Positions 60,065 to 64,000 of a DNA stretch of 64,000 nt are shown piece after piece. The first letter of the stretch is position 1, and each line of letters begins with the position of its first letter. Origin of the DNA: Prosapia bicincta (Eukaryota; Arthropoda; Insecta; Hemiptera; Cercopidae); assembly GCA_036971475.1 (NCBI GenBank), contig JBAIZL010000002.1, positions 12,520,368-12,584,367 on the forward strand, in the 5' to 3' direction. The notes beneath the pieces are model-generated. The model saw nothing but the letters and a program-made list of their open reading frames with translations. It was not told the origin of the DNA and did no database searches. The position numbers and the translations under genes were made by a program.

Positions 60065-61485
60065 ATATGTATTCAGTCTTATAAAAAGAATAGAGCAAGC
60101 AAGATTTAGAGCTGGGCGATCCACTATAATCAACATTCTCATCTTAAAGACCCTAGAAAAAAGAATACAAAGAAATAAAGAAACCAATTCTGCCCTACTA
60201 GATTTGGAAAAAGCCTATGCCAATGTACCGATTTCACAGCTATGGAAGGAAATCCGTAAATAAACCAAACGCTCATTAAGGACACAGATATTATGAGGAA
60301 AACTACACTGAAAGTCAATAGTTTTTATTACTTGTTTGTAATTAAAATACCGCACTACAGTGTTTTCCCTGTTTTTATACCGTATTGTGATACATGTGGA
60401 CTTGGGGAGTGCATGGGAACGCCCAATGACAGATCTGGATGCACTGTAAACTCAACCATTATGAATTATTCCGATTGAGGGAGCTCTGATACATCTAATT
60501 GCCATGAATAAACATCTACAACTCAAAGCTAGTGCTAAGTATTTGTTAAATACGTTCTCTATGTAAGAAATTATTATTTATTTAAGGGCACAGATATTAT
60601 GAGGAAAACTACACTGAAATCAAAATGGGTAACGAGGCGACCACAACATTCAAAACAACGAATTATTGAAGATCTATCTGGATAGATTCCTAGAGAAATG
60701 GAGTGGAAAATCCCGGATAAGGGAATAAGGGTGGGAAAAGATAAACTGTTTGCACTATTATTTGCAGATTGTCAAGATAGCGGAGACGAATACAATCTAA
60801 GTTAAATGACAATAAAACTGCAGCAGGCATATGAAACAGCAAGTTTAACAATGAATATTCCAAAATGCGAATATCTAATAGTAGGCAAAGACGAGATTTG
60901 CGACCTTAGCTTAGAAGACCGCGTAATCAAAGGGGTACAAACGTTGAAATATCTACGAGTGATTTTGCATTAGAGAGGCGATAACGAGGGTGAAATCAGG
61001 GAAAAGATAAACAAAGGCAGAGCAGTGATACAAGCCTTAAGGTCTCTTCTCTGGCAAAAGGCAGAGAACCGTTACACTTTACGGTTCGGAGGTATGGGAT
61101 GGTGCCAAAGCTATTAATAACAAACTAATGACGATGGAAATAGACAATGTATGACAAAACATCGGCAAATCGAGACTCGAAAGAGTCAGAAATGAACAAA
61201 TACGTAACGAAATAAAAATAAATAAAGATGTAAGGGAGGAGATAGAAAGAAAACATTTAGCATGTTTTGGACACGTTAAAAGGATGGCAGTGGACAGGTG
61301 ACCCCGAAAGGTATAGAGTGGATTCCCCTAGAGAAAAGAAAGAGAGGACGGCCTTGAAGACGTTGGCGTGATGGCATCAACGAAACTACACTGCAAGAAA
61401 CTTAAACGAGGCATTAACGTATGACATAAGGAATTGGAAATTGGGGACGGAGAGGCGGCGACGCTGAAATAGATGTGATACATAT
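60065..61485 (+). pseudogene. RTE-like non-LTR retrotransposon relic, right arm
   Basis: Fragments in order: 'EQARFRAGRSTI' and 'LLDLEKAYANVPISQLW' (RT palm, 60087-60250); a 275-bp foreign insertion (60314-60588); 'KVGKDKLFALLFADGQDSGD' (motif C region with LFADG in place of the usual ADD, about 60729-60790); 'MNIPKCEYLIVGKDE' (about 60851-60895); and a tail with 'KRKRGRP' and 'RRWRDGINET' (about 61335-61385) typical of RTE-type ORF2 ends. Numerous stops show it is dead. The upstream endonuclease is absent. The inverted copy is 25090-25900. Confidence 0.7.
60314..60588. repeat. 275-bp insertion copied from 59487-59760, flanked by 31-bp direct repeats
   Basis: The insert repeats nearby sequence 59487-59760 (shared blocks include GGGAACGCCCAATGACAG and GAATTATTCCGATTGAG). 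It lies between direct repeats at 60283-60313 and 60589-60619 (CACAGATATTATGAGG...CACTGAAA). The left arm has one unoccupied copy at 25602-25632. Confidence 0.85.
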
Positions 61486-62367
61486 TTTACATAAAGTATT
61501 TTTATTAGTAACTGGCGACAACAAATTTTATAGAATATTGTTTTGAAAGTAAAAAAGTAAAGTTCGCAACAATAGACATGTTTTATGGAATTATTGTAAA
61601 TAGTTATTGTGGTTAAATAGTTATTGTAAATCGTATTGTAGATTCCAAAAATATTTTTAATAATTAAAAATTTGTATTTAAAGAATTATAAATAAAGAAC
61701 GATAGAAAATCTTCTCTCAGTGGTTGTTTCCCTCAGTTCCTTATTGAGCAACATTTTACAACATTTTCTTACGGTAGTAAATGTTGTTAAATTAATTTAT
61801 TATAAGTACACATGAAAGAATGATATTTAAACTCTGTATTAATATATTATTTGTTCCATTTAAAACATGATAAAGACCTGTCGTTTTTGATCTAAAGATG
61901 ATAATGTCGGAAACGATAGATTAACCCCTGGCTACTGTAAAACACGTTTCAACCACTAAACCACCTGACCAGCTATAGGGCAAGGAACTCTGTGTTTAAA
62001 GTAAATATTAAAAAGCTTCAAGTAAATATTTAGAAACACCTGTGTGAGAAACCAGACGGTCCTTCGTAATACATAAAACCCCCGCGTCGCTTTGTGATAC
62101 TTAGTTTGCTAATTTTAACCCTTTATAATTCCCGTCCACGATGTAAAACCGGGATTTTATGAAGAACATCTCTGAACATTTGTTATCCCGTAACTTTCTG
62201 TTTGTAACACGATAATACCTCAAGACAGCTGACGGCTCTCCAGATGGGCCAGTGCTCCAGCATTTACGGCAAAAAACGAAATTTCTCGCTTTGCTTTACA
62301 GTGATTTTACACCACCTCTTAATGCTTGCTGTTTTAATTTTTTTCACGGCTGACAGTTAACCAAACT

Positions 62368-62525
62368 TCAAGTGAACAGGTGTTGTAGTGGGTTTGTTGT
62401 TAGTTTAGTGTTCGTAGAAATATGGCTGGATAAAATAAATTATTTTGTTGGATGTAGAGAATCGAGAATGAAATTTGTTCTAGGTATAACAGAATGTTTT
62501 AAATCAATCAATTTAAAAAAATTGT
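62368..62525 (-). repeat. ~155-bp inverted flank of the right arm, right side
   Basis: The reverse complement matches 47820-47975. Together the two bound the right arm (48205-62360). Confidence 0.7.
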
Positions 62526-62529
62526 TTTA

Positions 62530-63999
62530 AAATCATCAGTGAGTGATGATACTATACTAAGGTGCAAGTAAGGTTACACTTCTATATTTAATTTGTGAGT
62601 TTTGTGTACGTCTTTTATTCGTATCAACATACCTCACAAGCTATATAAAGAGTAGTTGTATAAAATCAGCTGTATAATAAAATCATATGTTGTCACTTAT
62701 TTTAAGCCAAACGGGACGAAATAACTATATAGCATACCTTGCCTCTTTTGTGAAACGTTTTTCTCTCACATAAAACGGAAATTAATTTACAAAATATAAT
62801 TCATGAAGTGATATTTGGAAAAGTATTTTAACTGGAGAGGATGAATAAAATATATTGTAAATTTGAATAATTTGTATTTATAATTAAGTTTATTTATAGC
62901 CTAGTTGGTAAAATTCCAAAATTATAAATATGATTAAAAGTTAAATTTTTTACATAATCACCTTCACATTTGTTAGGAATATTTTTATACATTTGAGTAT
63001 ATTTGTATGCCTCTCCTAACATTAACTTTTTAAGATATATTTAAAATTTTGAGAATGGCGTCAACCCGACACGCGTGAAGAAAACAAAATATTTTAACAT
63101 TATAAAAGGCAGAAAAATGTACACAAATATATACTATTAAAATCTTAAAGTAGTATTAACAGAGAAGCTTATGTTAGGTTCTGTATTTTATTAGTTTTAT
63201 CTTGGCTTTGAGCCATTAGAATATACAATAAAAACTGAACTGTTACAAAGATTTGTAAAAGGTCAAGTTTTTATCGATTCGGTGTATTAATGACGAAATG
63301 ATTTTATTTCCTTAATAAAATTATTTAAAGTCACGCCTCCTCCGTGTTTGCTAAAATTACACTTTCCCATTTTAATGGTCAGAAATGTTTAACTAATGGA
63401 TCTAAACATGAAACACTTTTTCCTGAAGAGGGGTTTTTGCCCCTCGACCCCAGCAAGAGGTTTTTTGGGTATACTCTGAGTCAGCCTCCATAAATAAACG
63501 CCATTACTAATAATAAACATAGAATTCCCATTCATGCCGAGAGTACCTCCTCAATATGCCTTGAGGAATAACAAGATTTCCCTCTCAGCAATATTGGCAA
63601 GCCTGCTCTGCGAGTTTCGTTCCCTCTCTTAATTGACTTTTAATGACTAGCGAACACTTCTTTGTTTTTAAATATCCGTACGCTGTTGCGCGTTGCTTGG
63701 AAACTTTTTCGAGCAGCGCAATAAAGGATTACAACAATGTCCAAACGGAGAAAGAATTTCATTCTTATATCAAGAACTAAAAACTAACTTTTCTTTTTCT
63801 CTTATTATATTAATTCTCTCTCTTGTTAGTTTTATTAATTAACGAACTGTGACGAGTTGAGGAAGGAGAGAGGAAGAATGTATAAAATGCAAATAAACAT
63901 TAGAATAAAGAAAATCAATTTGGCGAGCAAATCAAATATTTCTCCCCTACTTCATAAATAAATCTTTAAGCAATTACCCGAGGATAAAATGGAATAATG
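62530..63999. repeat. Further copy of arm sequence, inverted to 55650-57055
   Basis: Matches the left arm at about 26730-27660 directly and the right arm at about 55650-57055 in inverted orientation. It starts with a broken half of the second hammerhead-like family (ATCATCAGTGAGT, about 62532-62545). Around 63040-63085 is a member of the GAGAATGGCGTC/ACGCGT family. It continues past the window edge. No gene. Confidence 0.8.
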
Positions 64000-64000
64000 C

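Overview
The window looks like gene-poor, repeat-dense eukaryotic DNA. It is strongly AT-rich, carries many long (TA)n tracts, three large tandem-satellite arrays and decayed transposable elements, and shows no host protein gene I can support. The element set is Penelope-like elements (PLEs) with GIY-YIG endonuclease and hammerhead-type motifs, an I-type non-LTR retrotransposon with RNase H, RTE-like tails, pogo/Tigger and piggyBac transposases. This fits an arthropod, most likely an insect, in heterochromatin; that assignment is inference. All domain names come from motifs read by eye.

Layout. 1-9135: simple repeats, a 260-bp palindrome of two PLE ends with back-to-back hammerhead-type motifs (870-1129), a LINE tail relic (5085-5725), a 137-bp CT-rich minisatellite (7690-8210) and a PLE reverse-transcriptase relic (8225-9135). 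9136-17153: a satellite built on a 23/46-bp unit, split by a nearly intact 6.0-kb I-type retrotransposon (10094-16134, minus strand) with poly(A), a flanking 13-bp direct repeat, ORF1 (three CCHC knuckles) and ORF2 (APE-RT-RNase H, one frameshift). 17146-24190 and 35110-42340: two direct copies of a ~7-kb segment, each beginning at the same edge of the 23-bp satellite (second array 33590-35125). The second copy contains a damaged piggyBac-like element (36179-38107).

24205-32500 and 48205-62360: arms of a large inverted duplication. Paired empty and filled sites date several insertions. The right arm alone has a PLE inside a (TA)n tract (50067-51175), a 5'-truncated LINE with an 11-bp target duplication (57059-59140), and a 275-bp insertion flanked by 31-bp direct repeats. 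The left arm alone has another PLE fragment (31226-31926). Both arms carry a pogo transposase pseudogene, an RTE relic and a tandem 343-bp LINE-tail repeat. 43727-47080 is a third satellite on a 17-bp unit with 34-, 102-, 170- and ~440-bp higher orders. 62530-63999 is a further copy of sequence present in both arms.

The elements do not form a host pathway. The most interesting feature is the set of PLE-linked hammerhead-type RNA motifs, whose stem II carries a paired (compensatory) base change between copies.
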